From Campylobacteraceae bacterium (GTDB lineage: Bacteria > Campylobacterota > Campylobacteria > Campylobacterales > Sulfurovaceae), in the NCBI GenBank assembly GCA_027022775.1, contig JALVXO010000284.1, positions 1-5,451 on the forward strand: 5,451 bases of DNA, read 5' to 3'. The translations under genes were made by a program, and so were the position numbers. Shown here piece after piece: positions 1 through 4,904 of the stretch. Every line of letters starts with the position of its first letter. Within the stretch, counting starts at the first letter, position 1. The notes below the pieces were generated by a model that had not been told where the DNA came from, did not search any database, and saw nothing but the letters and a program-made list of their open reading frames with translations.

Positions 1-201
1 CTCTAAAATCGCTTCTTTCAGCCCTGTTTTATTTAAATGCTCCATCGCATCGCCAAACGCTCCAACTCCAGGAAGCATCAATTTATCGTAATTTTTCAGC
101 TTTGCAGGGTCGTTTACAATTTCGGCTTTTGCGCCCACTTTGTTAAAGGCGTTTAAAACCGAGCCTAAATTTCCCATATTGTAATTAACTATTGCTATCA
201 T
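1..201 (-). CDS. hisH: Imidazole glycerol phosphate synthase, glutamine amidotransferase subunit HisH (partial, N-terminal 67 codons)
   Basis: HisH is the glutaminase subunit of IGP synthase. It releases ammonia from glutamine and passes it to HisF, in the fifth step of histidine synthesis and the side branch to AICAR, in the cytoplasm. The visible protein begins MIAIVNYNMGNLGSV, the usual class I amidotransferase opening of HisH (normally I-D-Y-G-M-G-N-L; here Asn replaces the common Asp). At about residues 43-52 it has the LPGVGAFGDAM oxyanion-strand motif, which is highly characteristic of HisH. The nucleophilic Cys and the His/Glu of the triad lie beyond the left edge, so activity cannot be judged; family members are about 200 residues. 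The start ATG (199-201) shares one base with the TAA of the upstream exonuclease gene (TAATG) and has a strong GGAGG at 206-210. This implies translational coupling. Confidence in the identity is high. Confidence 0.93.
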   Translation of the reverse strand, partial: MIAIVNYNMGNLGSVLNAFNKVGAKAEIVNDPAKLKNYDKLMLPGVGAFGDAMEHLNKTGLKEAILE

Positions 202-1046
202 TAAGCCTCCAAATGCGCTTTTAGGGTGTTAAACATATTCTCATCGACGCTTTCGCCGTTTCTTTTTTGCTTTTTCATATCGTTGTAGAGCCACTCTAAA
301 TAGCCTCTGTCGATTTCAAGAACTTCGGCAATCTTTTTACCCTTGTATTTGCCGAATTTAAACTTTTTAACAAGCACCGGCTTTGTGCTTAGTTTAACTA
401 AAATTTCCAGCGCCTCTTCTTTTGGGCACTCTTTGCAAGCCCTTTTTACAAGCTCGTTAAAAAACATTTCTAAAATTATAACATCACTTAAGGCCGAATG
501 CGCTTTAATCTCTATGCCAAATCTGCCCGCTTCGCGCTCTTCATCCTCTTTGCTAAATAGAATATACCTAAATGTCTGCAATTTGTAATTTGGCAAAGCG
601 TAAGCGTATTCCCCTAAAATTTCATCCTCTTCAAAGAGGTGCTTTGCGCACTGGAGGGTATCTATCAGCTTTGCTTTGGGGTTAAACCCGTAAAATTTCA
701 ATCTCTCCAAATCAAACGGCAGATTGTGGGCGATAAAGTAATTCTCCGGGCGGTTTAGCGAGTCTATTTTTTGCCAAAAAGCGCTTTTTGTAAAGGGCTC
801 TTTGCCTTCTAAATCTTCATTTCTAATCCCGTGCGTAACCATAGCTTCGGGCGCAATCAATTTGCCGTCAACCGTAGAGCAAAGCTCATCGAAATACTCA
901 ATCAAATTGCCGTTAATATCCTTAACAACCGCCCCTATCTCAACAATCTGGTCATCCTGGGCGTTTCCTGTTGTTTCGGTATCAAAAAAAATCAATTTCG
1001 AACCGCTGTTTTCCTGTTTGCTAAAATCAAAATCGAATAAATCCAA
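201..1046 (-). CDS. DEDDh-family 3'-5' exonuclease with ExoX-like C-terminal domain
   Basis: This is a 281-residue member of the DnaQ-like RNase T/DEDDh nucleases, which remove 3' nucleotides from DNA or RNA with two metal ions. Visible catalytic motifs are Exo I FFDTETTG (Asp22, Glu24), Exo II HNLPFDLERL (Asp112) and Exo III HSALSD (His183, Asp188), so all five DEDDh residues are present. After a helical linker, residues about 229-257 (KFKFGKYKGKKI...DRGYLEWL) match the small C-terminal domain found in exodeoxyribonuclease X-like proteins. The extra domain argues for a stand-alone repair exonuclease rather than the Pol III epsilon subunit, though the substrate is not readable from sequence. 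The start is TTG at 1044-1046. An AAGGA (1053-1057) sits 6 nt upstream and an in-frame TAA at 1056-1058 rules out longer forms. The first internal ATG (codon 69) would remove Exo I. It is first in a coupled pair with hisH. Confidence 0.88.
   Translation of the reverse strand: MDLFDFDFSKQENSGSKLIFFDTETTGNAQDDQIVEIGAVVKDINGNLIEYFDELCSTVDGKLIAPEAMVTHGIRNEDLEGKEPFTKSAFWQKIDSLNRPENYFIAHNLPFDLERLKFYGFNPKAKLIDTLQCAKHLFEEDEILGEYAYALPNYKLQTFRYILFSKEDEEREAGRFGIEIKAHSALSDVIILEMFFNELVKRACKECPKEEALEILVKLSTKPVLVKKFKFGKYKGKKIAEVLEIDRGYLEWLYNDMKKQKRNGESVDENMFNTLKAHLEA
206..210 (-). promoter_or_regulatory. Shine-Dalgarno GGAGG for hisH inside the exonuclease gene
   Basis: On the minus strand GGAGG lies 4 nt before the hisH ATG, within the last codons (Leu-Glu-Ala) of the preceding exonuclease gene. 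It fixes the hisH start and, with the TAATG stop/start overlap, points to coupled translation. Confidence 0.85.
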
Positions 1047-1052
1047 TATTTT

Positions 1053-1057
1053 TCCTT
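1053..1057 (-). promoter_or_regulatory. Shine-Dalgarno AAGGA that decides the TTG start of the exonuclease
   Basis: AAGGA on the minus strand, 6 nt before TTG (1044-1046). It overlaps an in-frame TAA at 1056-1058, so TTG is the only plausible initiation codon that keeps the Exo I motif. Confidence 0.75.
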
Positions 1058-1089
1058 AATCAAGCGGGAGTGATAAGAAGCACAATTTT

Positions 1090-1095
1090 ATCATA
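1090..1095 (-). promoter_or_regulatory. Candidate -10 element (TATGAT) for the exonuclease-hisH operon
   Basis: Minus-strand TATGAT followed by AAAATTG lies about 45 nt upstream of the TTG start and would place a transcription start near 1083. A weak -35-like TTTACT sits 15 bp upstream. Campylobacterota sigma-70 promoters often lack a clear -35 and rely on A/T tracts, which are abundant here. This is a by-eye candidate only; TAAAAT, overlapping it, is an equally possible -10. Confidence 0.4.
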
Positions 1096-1097
1096 AA

Positions 1098-1122
1098 AAA
1101 CTTTTTTAACAGTAAAAAGTTT
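1098..1122. repeat. AT-rich 9-bp inverted repeat upstream of the exonuclease operon
   Basis: AAACTTTTT (1098-1106) and AAAAAGTTT (1114-1122) are perfect inverted repeats with a 7-nt spacer. An 8-bp direct repeat TCATAAAA (1091-1098 and 1122-1129) brackets it, with copies 31 bp apart, about three helical turns. The structure covers the -35 side of the candidate promoter, so it could be an operator. It could equally be part of a weak terminator for the lipoprotein gene, or chance in AT-rich DNA. Confidence 0.35.
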
Positions 1123-1144
1123 CATAAAATTTATAAACCCAAAA

Positions 1145-1161
1145 TGCACCAAAAAGGTGCA
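1145..1161 (-). terminator. Possible intrinsic terminator of the lipoprotein gene
   Basis: TGCACC (1145-1150) and GGTGCA (1156-1161) form a perfect 6-bp stem with a 5-nt T loop on the minus strand. It begins 5 nt after the TAA of the lipoprotein gene. The stem is followed on the minus strand by TTTTGGGTTTATAA, an interrupted T-tract, so termination may be only partial. Confidence 0.55.
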
Positions 1162-1166
1162 GTAAA

Positions 1167-2003
1167 TTACTCTAAACTGTAATTAGCAACTCCATCTTCT
1201 ATATATATTACCAGTTTTGCCCCTCTCATTAAATAATGGACTTCTCCATCTATTAAATTATCACCATCGTCATAAATAAACGGAGTATATTTCATATTGT
1301 AACTGCTGTCATACTCCACATACTCTTGCAAATTGTTTATGTAAATTCTGCCTGTTGTTTGATACATAGAGTTTTCACTTTTGTCAAATATGAAAACTGC
1401 ATTTTCAAAACCGTTTGTTTTGCCATTTTGCACTGTTATTAAATTAAGAGTTATTTTAAATTTATTACTGTTTAATTTTTCCAATTTAATTTTAGAACCT
1501 TGTGCAACTTTTATAGATTCATATCCGCTCTTTATCGTAAAATCTGTTTTATACTCTATTTCTAAAACATTGCTGTACTCTTTTTTAATTATTCTGCCGT
1601 TATATTCATACTCATCTATTACACACTCATGGTATCTGTATTCGGTTGTTATACCTTTTTTATCTTCATATAAATGGCCGCTTTCGCACTCATAACTGTA
1701 GTCAGTCAATTTTTTAGATTTGCTTAAATTATCTTTTTTGATTCTATTTAACTCTTGCAATATCAAATTCATTAAAGTAAAATGTTTTTTGTTTTTTAAA
1801 AGCTTGTCTGAAGGAATTATCCCATTGACATTGTATCCTATTAAGTAATCTATAACCTCTTGGGCATTTCTGTCGTTTGGAGATGCCAGCTTGCTGTTTG
1901 CCGGGAAAATAGTGCCAATATATCCAGTATCACTTCCGCCGCCGCAACTATTTATAAAAAAAGCTGCTAAAAAAACTGTAAAAACTTTAATAAAAGTTTT
2001 CAT
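1167..2003 (-). CDS. Hypothetical lipoprotein, 278 aa, unrecognised family
   Basis: I do not recognise this protein. It starts MKTFIKVFTVFLAAFFINSC: a short basic n-region, a hydrophobic core and a lipobox with Cys20, followed by Gly-rich GGGSDTG. It should therefore be a signal-peptidase II substrate anchored in a membrane facing the periplasm or outside. The lack of Asp at +2 suits outer-membrane sorting if the Lol rule applies. The rest is rich in Lys, Asn, Tyr and alternating polar/hydrophobic stretches (for example residues 120-195), suggesting mainly beta structure. Only two other cysteines occur, Cys106 and Cys127, a possible disulfide. The ATG at 2001-2003 is preceded by AAAGGAGG, so the open frame upstream to 2081 is not used. 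GC is about 28% by eye in a sampled stretch, far below the flanking genes. It is a single gene, divergent from polX, with its own TATAAT and a hairpin at the end. Confidence 0.8.
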   Translation of the reverse strand: MKTFIKVFTVFLAAFFINSCGGGSDTGYIGTIFPANSKLASPNDRNAQEVIDYLIGYNVNGIIPSDKLLKNKKHFTLMNLILQELNRIKKDNLSKSKKLTDYSYECESGHLYEDKKGITTEYRYHECVIDEYEYNGRIIKKEYSNVLEIEYKTDFTIKSGYESIKVAQGSKIKLEKLNSNKFKITLNLITVQNGKTNGFENAVFIFDKSENSMYQTTGRIYINNLQEYVEYDSSYNMKYTPFIYDDGDNLIDGEVHYLMRGAKLVIYIEDGVANYSLE

Positions 2004-2007
2004 TAGT

Positions 2008-2013
2008 TCCTCC
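2008..2013 (-). promoter_or_regulatory. Shine-Dalgarno GGAGGA that fixes the lipoprotein start
   Basis: Minus-strand AAAGGAGGA lies immediately upstream, 4 nt from the ATG at 2001-2003. It selects this codon over the upstream in-frame ATGs and places the signal peptide at the exact N-terminus. Confidence 0.85.
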
Positions 2014-2030
2014 TTTATTAAATATTTTTT

Positions 2031-2036
2031 ATTATA
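2031..2036 (-). promoter_or_regulatory. -10 element TATAAT of the lipoprotein promoter
   Basis: A perfect minus-strand TATAAT predicts a transcription start near 2024 and a leader of about 20 nt that contains the Shine-Dalgarno. The palindromic TTGCAA at 2056-2061 is 19 bp upstream and could serve as a poor -35 (4 of 6 matches to TTGACA). Confidence 0.6.
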
Positions 2037-2045
2037 CATTAAAAT

Positions 2046-2054
2046 TGTGGATAA
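2046..2054 (-). promoter_or_regulatory. Perfect DnaA-box-like 9-mer (TTATCCACA) between divergent promoters
   Basis: The minus strand reads TTATCCACA, the classical E. coli consensus DnaA box. It lies between the two divergent TATAAT elements, about 10 bp upstream of the lipoprotein -10. A single box does not make an origin, but DnaA also acts as a transcription factor from single boxes. DnaA-box consensus differs among Campylobacterota, so function is uncertain. Confidence 0.4.
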
Positions 2055-2091
2055 ATTGCAATATAAATAAAGGTATAGCATAAAAAAGTTG

Positions 2092-2097
2092 TATAAT
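2092..2097 (+). promoter_or_regulatory. -10 element TATAAT directly upstream of polX
   Basis: A perfect TATAAT ends 5 nt before the polX ATG (2103-2105). With normal -10 to start spacing, transcription would begin at or next to the ATG, giving a leaderless mRNA; no Shine-Dalgarno is present upstream. An alternative, TTGCAA (2056-2061) with CATAAA (2079-2084) at 17-bp spacing, would give a leader of about 12 nt, also without a Shine-Dalgarno. Confidence 0.5.
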
Positions 2098-2102
2098 GTG
2101 AC

Positions 2103-3815
2103 ATGAGCAATAAAGAGATAGCCAAAATATTTTCCCAGCTTGCCAATCTGTTGGAGTTAAAAGGCGAAAACCATTTTAAAGTGCGCGCTTACAGAAATGC
2201 AGCAAGGGTTATAGACGCTTTGCCAGAAAGCCTTGAAGAGATGGTAAAAAACGGAAAAGATTTAACAAAGCTCCCTGCAATTGGGGAGCAGATTGCCCAA
2301 AAGATAGAGCAGATTGTAAAAACCGGAAAACTGCCAAAGCTTGAGCGGCTGAAAAAAGAGTTTCCGCCTGCACTATTGAGCTTTTTATCTATAGAGGGGC
2401 TTGGGGCAAACCGCGTTAAAACCCTTTATGAGAAACTGCATGTTGATACAGTTGCAAAACTCCAAAAAATGGCAAAAGAGCATAAAATCCGCTCTTTAAA
2501 AGGGTTTGGGCCGAAACTGGAAGAGAAGATAGCAAAAGGGCTTAAACTGCTTAAGCAAGAGGGGATAAGATTTCTTTATGAAGAGGCTGAACCTTTCGCG
2601 AATGAGTTAAAAGAGTATCTGCAAAAAGCGCCGGGGGTAATTAAGGTTGAAATTGCAGGCAGCTTCAGGCGGCGCAAAGAGACTGTGGGCGATTTGGATA
2701 TTTTAGCAAGCGCAAAAGAGCCAGAAATTGTTATTGACTATTTTACTAAATTTCCAAAAACAGCCGAAGTTATAAGTGCCGGGGAGACCCGCTCAACAAT
2801 TGTTTTGCAAAATTCGCTGCAGGTTGATTTGAGGGTGGTTAAAGATGAGCATTTTGGAAGCGCCTTGCACTATTTTACAGGTTCAAAAGCCCATGTTTTA
2901 GAGATAAGAAAATTTGCTATAGATATGAATTTAAAAGTAAATGAGTATGGGGTTTTTAAGGGCAGCCATAATATCGCTTCCAAAACAGAAGAGGATGTTT
3001 ATAAGGTTTTTGGTTTAAACTATATAGAGCCGGAAATCAGGGAAAACAGGGGCGAAATAGAGGCGGCGCGCGATGGAAAACTGCCAAATTTGGTTACTTT
3101 AAATGATTTGCAGGGCGATTTGCATATACATACAAACTATAGCGACGGTTTGGCTTCTATTGAAAAAATGGTATTAAAAGCAAGAGAGCTTGGGCATAAA
3201 TATATTGCTATAACAGACCATAGCAACAGTTTAAGCATAGTAAAAGGGTTAGACAGGGAAAAAATTGTCAGATATTTAAAAGAGATAGATAAAATTAATG
3301 AAAAATATGACGATATTACTGTTTTAAAAGGTATGGAACTGGATATTTTGGAAGACGGTTCGCTCCCTTATGGAAGCGATATTTTAATACAGTTTGACAT
3401 TGTGCTTGGAGCTGTTCATTCCAAATTTAAACTCTCTAAAGAGCAAGAGACAGAAAGATTGATAAAAGCTATAAAATCCCCGTATATTAAAGTTATTTCA
3501 CATATAAGCGGCAGGCTGATAGGCAAAAGGGCGCCTCTTGATTTGGATTATCAAGAGATTTTTAAAGTATTAAAGGAAGAGGGAAAATTTTTAGAGATAA
3601 ACTCCCAGCCAAGCCGATTAGATGTAAATGATATACTGGCAAGAGAGGCAAAAGAGATGGGTGTAAAATTTGTTATAAACAGCGATGCCCACAGCCAAAT
3701 GCAGCTGGAGTATTTAAAATATGGCATAAACCAAGCCCGCCGCGGCTGGCTGGAAAAGGATGACATTGCCAATACAAAAGGTTTAAATGAGTTTTTGCAA
3801 ATTTTAAATAGATAA
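2103..3815 (+). CDS. polX: DNA polymerase X family protein with PHP domain (PolX, polymerase/3'-5' exonuclease)
   Basis: PolX is a gap-filling repair polymerase. In bacteria a PHP domain adds Mn-dependent 3'-5' exonuclease and AP-site processing for base excision repair. The 570-residue length equals typical bacterial PolX. The N-terminal 8-kDa/helix-hairpin-helix part spans about 1-150, with HhH motifs near 55-74 (LPAIGEQIAQKI), 91-112 (IEGLGANRVKTL) and 132-150 (LKGFGPKLEEKI). The palm carries AGSFRRRKETVGDLDI with Asp197 and Asp199, and the third carboxylate Asp242 in VDLRVV. The conserved YFTGS (257-261) and NEYG (280-283) follow. The PHP domain (about 336-570) keeps all nine expected metal ligands: His341, His343, Asp348, His373, Glu412, His439, His467, Asp528 and His530. 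Both activities are therefore predicted intact. A TAA stop at 2094-2096 in frame excludes a longer N-terminus. It lacks a Shine-Dalgarno and overlaps the HAD gene by 12 bp tail to tail. Confidence 0.96.
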   Translation: MSNKEIAKIFSQLANLLELKGENHFKVRAYRNAARVIDALPESLEEMVKNGKDLTKLPAIGEQIAQKIEQIVKTGKLPKLERLKKEFPPALLSFLSIEGLGANRVKTLYEKLHVDTVAKLQKMAKEHKIRSLKGFGPKLEEKIAKGLKLLKQEGIRFLYEEAEPFANELKEYLQKAPGVIKVEIAGSFRRRKETVGDLDILASAKEPEIVIDYFTKFPKTAEVISAGETRSTIVLQNSLQVDLRVVKDEHFGSALHYFTGSKAHVLEIRKFAIDMNLKVNEYGVFKGSHNIASKTEEDVYKVFGLNYIEPEIRENRGEIEAARDGKLPNLVTLNDLQGDLHIHTNYSDGLASIEKMVLKARELGHKYIAITDHSNSLSIVKGLDREKIVRYLKEIDKINEKYDDITVLKGMELDILEDGSLPYGSDILIQFDIVLGAVHSKFKLSKEQETERLIKAIKSPYIKVISHISGRLIGKRAPLDLDYQEIFKVLKEEGKFLEINSQPSRLDVNDILAREAKEMGVKFVINSDAHSQMQLEYLKYGINQARRGWLEKDDIANTKGLNEFLQILNR

Positions 3816-4625
3816 AACAGTCTTATCCAAATATTTAGCAACTGCATCTTCATCATTTGTGTGAGGCAAGACAATGTCGGCTTTTTCTTTTAATTCTTTT
3901 ATGGCGTTGGCTACGGCTATTTTTGTGCCGGCAACTTCAAAAAGCCCTAAATCGTTATGGCTGTCGCCAAATACGGTGGTGTTTTGGGCGGTTACGCTCT
4001 CTATCTCTTCCAGTTTTTTTAAAGCGTGGGCTTTGTCGCCTTTTGGGTTTAGGATTGTAATGAAGTAGCAGTCATAATACGGGTCGTTTGAGCGTTTAAT
4101 CTCTATCTCGCTGCCAAAGGCGGACTTTAATGTCTGCTCTAACGCCAGGCTGTCTGCTTCGTTTGCTTGAAATACGATTTTTAAATTGTGCTCTTTGGCT
4201 CTTAAAGCGCCATCAACAAAAACCCTTTGGCGCATCTCCATAGATTTAATCAACTCTTGCTGGTAAACATTTAACTCTTTAGGATAGAAAAAGTGTTCTT
4301 TATCTCCAACCTGCGCCACTATAAGCGGTTCTATGCCAAGCTCTTTTTTAGCAAGGCTTAAAATCTCATCGCCAAGCTCTCTGCCGATATCTGCCATATA
4401 TAAAATTTCGCCGCTAGCTTTTGCAATAATAGTGCCGTCTAGCAAAATCATAGGCTCTCTTAAATCCAGCCCCTGCAGCAGTTTGCTCACACCGGTATAA
4501 CTTCTGGCAGTTGCAATAGAGAGTTTATGCCTCTTTGCCGTTCTGTTCCAAACCTCTTTAGTGTATGTGCTTAAAGTTGTATCGCTTCTTAAAAGTGTAA
4601 AATCTAAATCGCTTAAAAATAGCAT
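3804..4625 (-). CDS. Cof-type HAD-IIB phosphatase
   Basis: This 273-residue protein is a haloacid-dehalogenase-superfamily hydrolase of the Cof/HAD-IIB (C2-capped) type, cytosolic enzymes that dephosphorylate sugar phosphates or other small phosphometabolites; the substrate cannot be read here. Numbered from the chosen start: motif I is SDLDFTLL (nucleophile Asp6, acid/base Asp8), motif II lies in IATARSY (Thr39), the cap spans roughly 75-185, motif III is the Lys in PKGDKAHAL (Lys198), and motif IV is GDSHND (Asp221, Asp225). Motif I has Phe where most relatives have Gly (DxDGT), a mild oddity that need not affect catalysis. The ATG at 4623-4625 has AAGGAG (4630-4635) 4 nt upstream and puts motif I at the usual distance from the N-terminus. 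The in-frame ATG at 4644-4646 would add seven residues and lacks a ribosome site. Its 3' end overlaps polX. Mannosyl-3-phosphoglycerate phosphatase-like is one alternative. Confidence 0.88.
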   Translation of the reverse strand: MLFLSDLDFTLLRSDTTLSTYTKEVWNRTAKRHKLSIATARSYTGVSKLLQGLDLREPMILLDGTIIAKASGEILYMADIGRELGDEILSLAKKELGIEPLIVAQVGDKEHFFYPKELNVYQQELIKSMEMRQRVFVDGALRAKEHNLKIVFQANEADSLALEQTLKSAFGSEIEIKRSNDPYYDCYFITILNPKGDKAHALKKLEEIESVTAQNTTVFGDSHNDLGLFEVAGTKIAVANAIKELKEKADIVLPHTNDEDAVAKYLDKTVLSI

Positions 4626-4629
4626 TGTT

Positions 4630-4635
4630 CTCCTT
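4630..4635 (-). promoter_or_regulatory. Shine-Dalgarno AAGGAG that fixes the HAD phosphatase start
   Basis: Minus-strand AAGGAG, 4 nt from the ATG at 4623-4625. It favours this start over the in-frame ATG at 4644-4646. Confidence 0.8.
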
Positions 4636-4651
4636 GTTATAAGCATTAAGC

Positions 4652-4678
4652 AAAAAAGCTAAAAGCTTTAAGCTTTTT
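4652..4678. terminator. AT-rich hairpin with T-tract, possible weak (bidirectional) terminator
   Basis: AAAAAGCT (4653-4660) and AGCTTTTT (4671-4678) form an 8-bp stem with a 10-nt loop. Either strand shows T5-T6 on the 3' side, so it resembles a weak intrinsic terminator. On the minus strand it would stop readthrough from the TtcA-like gene or the repeat just before the HAD gene. Only two G-C pairs support the stem, and the AAGCTT-rich loop allows other pairings. Confidence 0.35.
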
Positions 4679-4701
4679 GTCTTCAGCTTCGCAACCATAT
4701 G

Positions 4702-4882
4702 CATCCCAAAGCCGGAAGGCTGTGAAATAAGTTAATATTGCTGTAAAATTATCCATTTCAGTCATTCCAAGCGTTGCAAAGAATCTCGATAAAACTGCAG
4801 TAAAGAGATTCTTCGCTGCGCTCAGAATGACGGCGATGGCAAATTTTTGGACTTTTTTCACAATCTCCGGAGCTTTGGGATG
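4702..4882. repeat. Nested imperfect inverted repeat, MITE/REP-like element
   Basis: Two levels of inverted symmetry share one centre. The outer arms are CATCCCAAAGC at 4702-4712 and its exact complement at 4872-4882. Similarity continues inward through CCGGA and TGTGAAA-AAGT stretches with small gaps. The inner arms, 4761-4787 and 4805-4831, are 27 nt each, match at 22 of 27 positions and enclose a 17-nt loop. The right inner arm is the interspersed sequence whose spurious translation (VILSAAKNL on the minus strand) recurs in many unrelated bacterial genomes. This looks like a non-autonomous palindromic element inserted between two same-strand genes. No transposase is in the window, and I found no convincing target-site duplication. 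It may also act as an RNA hairpin that ends or stabilises transcripts. Confidence 0.65.
4761..4831 (-). repeat. Inner hairpin of the repeat element (27-nt arms)
   Basis: As minus-strand RNA, the arms GUCAUUC...GAAUCUC and GAGAUUC...GAAUGAC pair at 25 of 27 positions, of which three are G-U wobbles, leaving only two adjacent mismatches. As plus-strand RNA the same differences are five mismatches. The better fold is thus on the strand of both flanking genes. Confidence 0.6.
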
Positions 4883-4890
4883 AGATAAAA

Positions 4891-4904
4891 ATTATCAATT
4901 ATCA
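4891..4904. repeat. Short tandem repeat ATTATCA x2 at the TtcA-like stop codon
   Basis: ATTATCA occurs twice head to tail (4891-4897, 4898-4904) and the second copy contains the TGA stop of the minus-strand gene. It lies at the outer edge of the inverted repeat and may mark an insertion scar, but two 7-bp AT-rich units can arise by chance. Confidence 0.35.

Noticed and set aside
343..588. Plus-strand open frames opposite the exonuclease (also 802-1059, 831-1040) and opposite other genes (1381-1695, 3857-4068, 4960-5196), and the minus-strand frame 3551-3874 opposite polX
   Set aside because: They are antisense shadows of well-supported genes, with low-complexity Ser/Leu-rich translations and no recognised motif.
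201..1046. DNA polymerase III epsilon subunit (dnaQ) identity for the exonuclease
   Set aside because: The ExoX-like C-terminal domain and absence of a recognisable epsilon tail favour a stand-alone DEDDh exonuclease.
2004..2081. N-terminal extension of the lipoprotein to the ATG at 2081
   Set aside because: It would translate through the Shine-Dalgarno and -10 box and bury the signal peptide 26 residues inside.
2041..2100. Chromosomal replication origin because of the DnaA-box 9-mer in AT-rich DNA
   Set aside because: Only one box is present, with no cluster, and no dnaA, dnaN or other origin-linked genes are nearby.
4636..4641. TATAAC on the minus strand as a -10 element for the HAD gene
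   Set aside because: The predicted transcript start would fall after the Shine-Dalgarno, leaving a leader too short to use it.
4646..4861. A 71-codon minus-strand open frame with GTG start and nearby GGAG, ending at the HAD gene
   Set aside because: Its translation is the inverted repeat itself (VILSAAKNL and RFFATLGMTE come from the two inner arms), a known kind of spurious protein; no independent coding signal.
4884..4896. GATAA/TTATC hairpin after the TtcA-like stop as a terminator
   Set aside because: A 5-bp AT-only style stem with a 3-nt loop and no proper T-tract is too weak.
4883..4904. Target-site duplication flanking the inverted repeat
   Set aside because: The tandem ATTATCA is on one side only; sequence left of 4702 (CCATATG) shows no matching copy.
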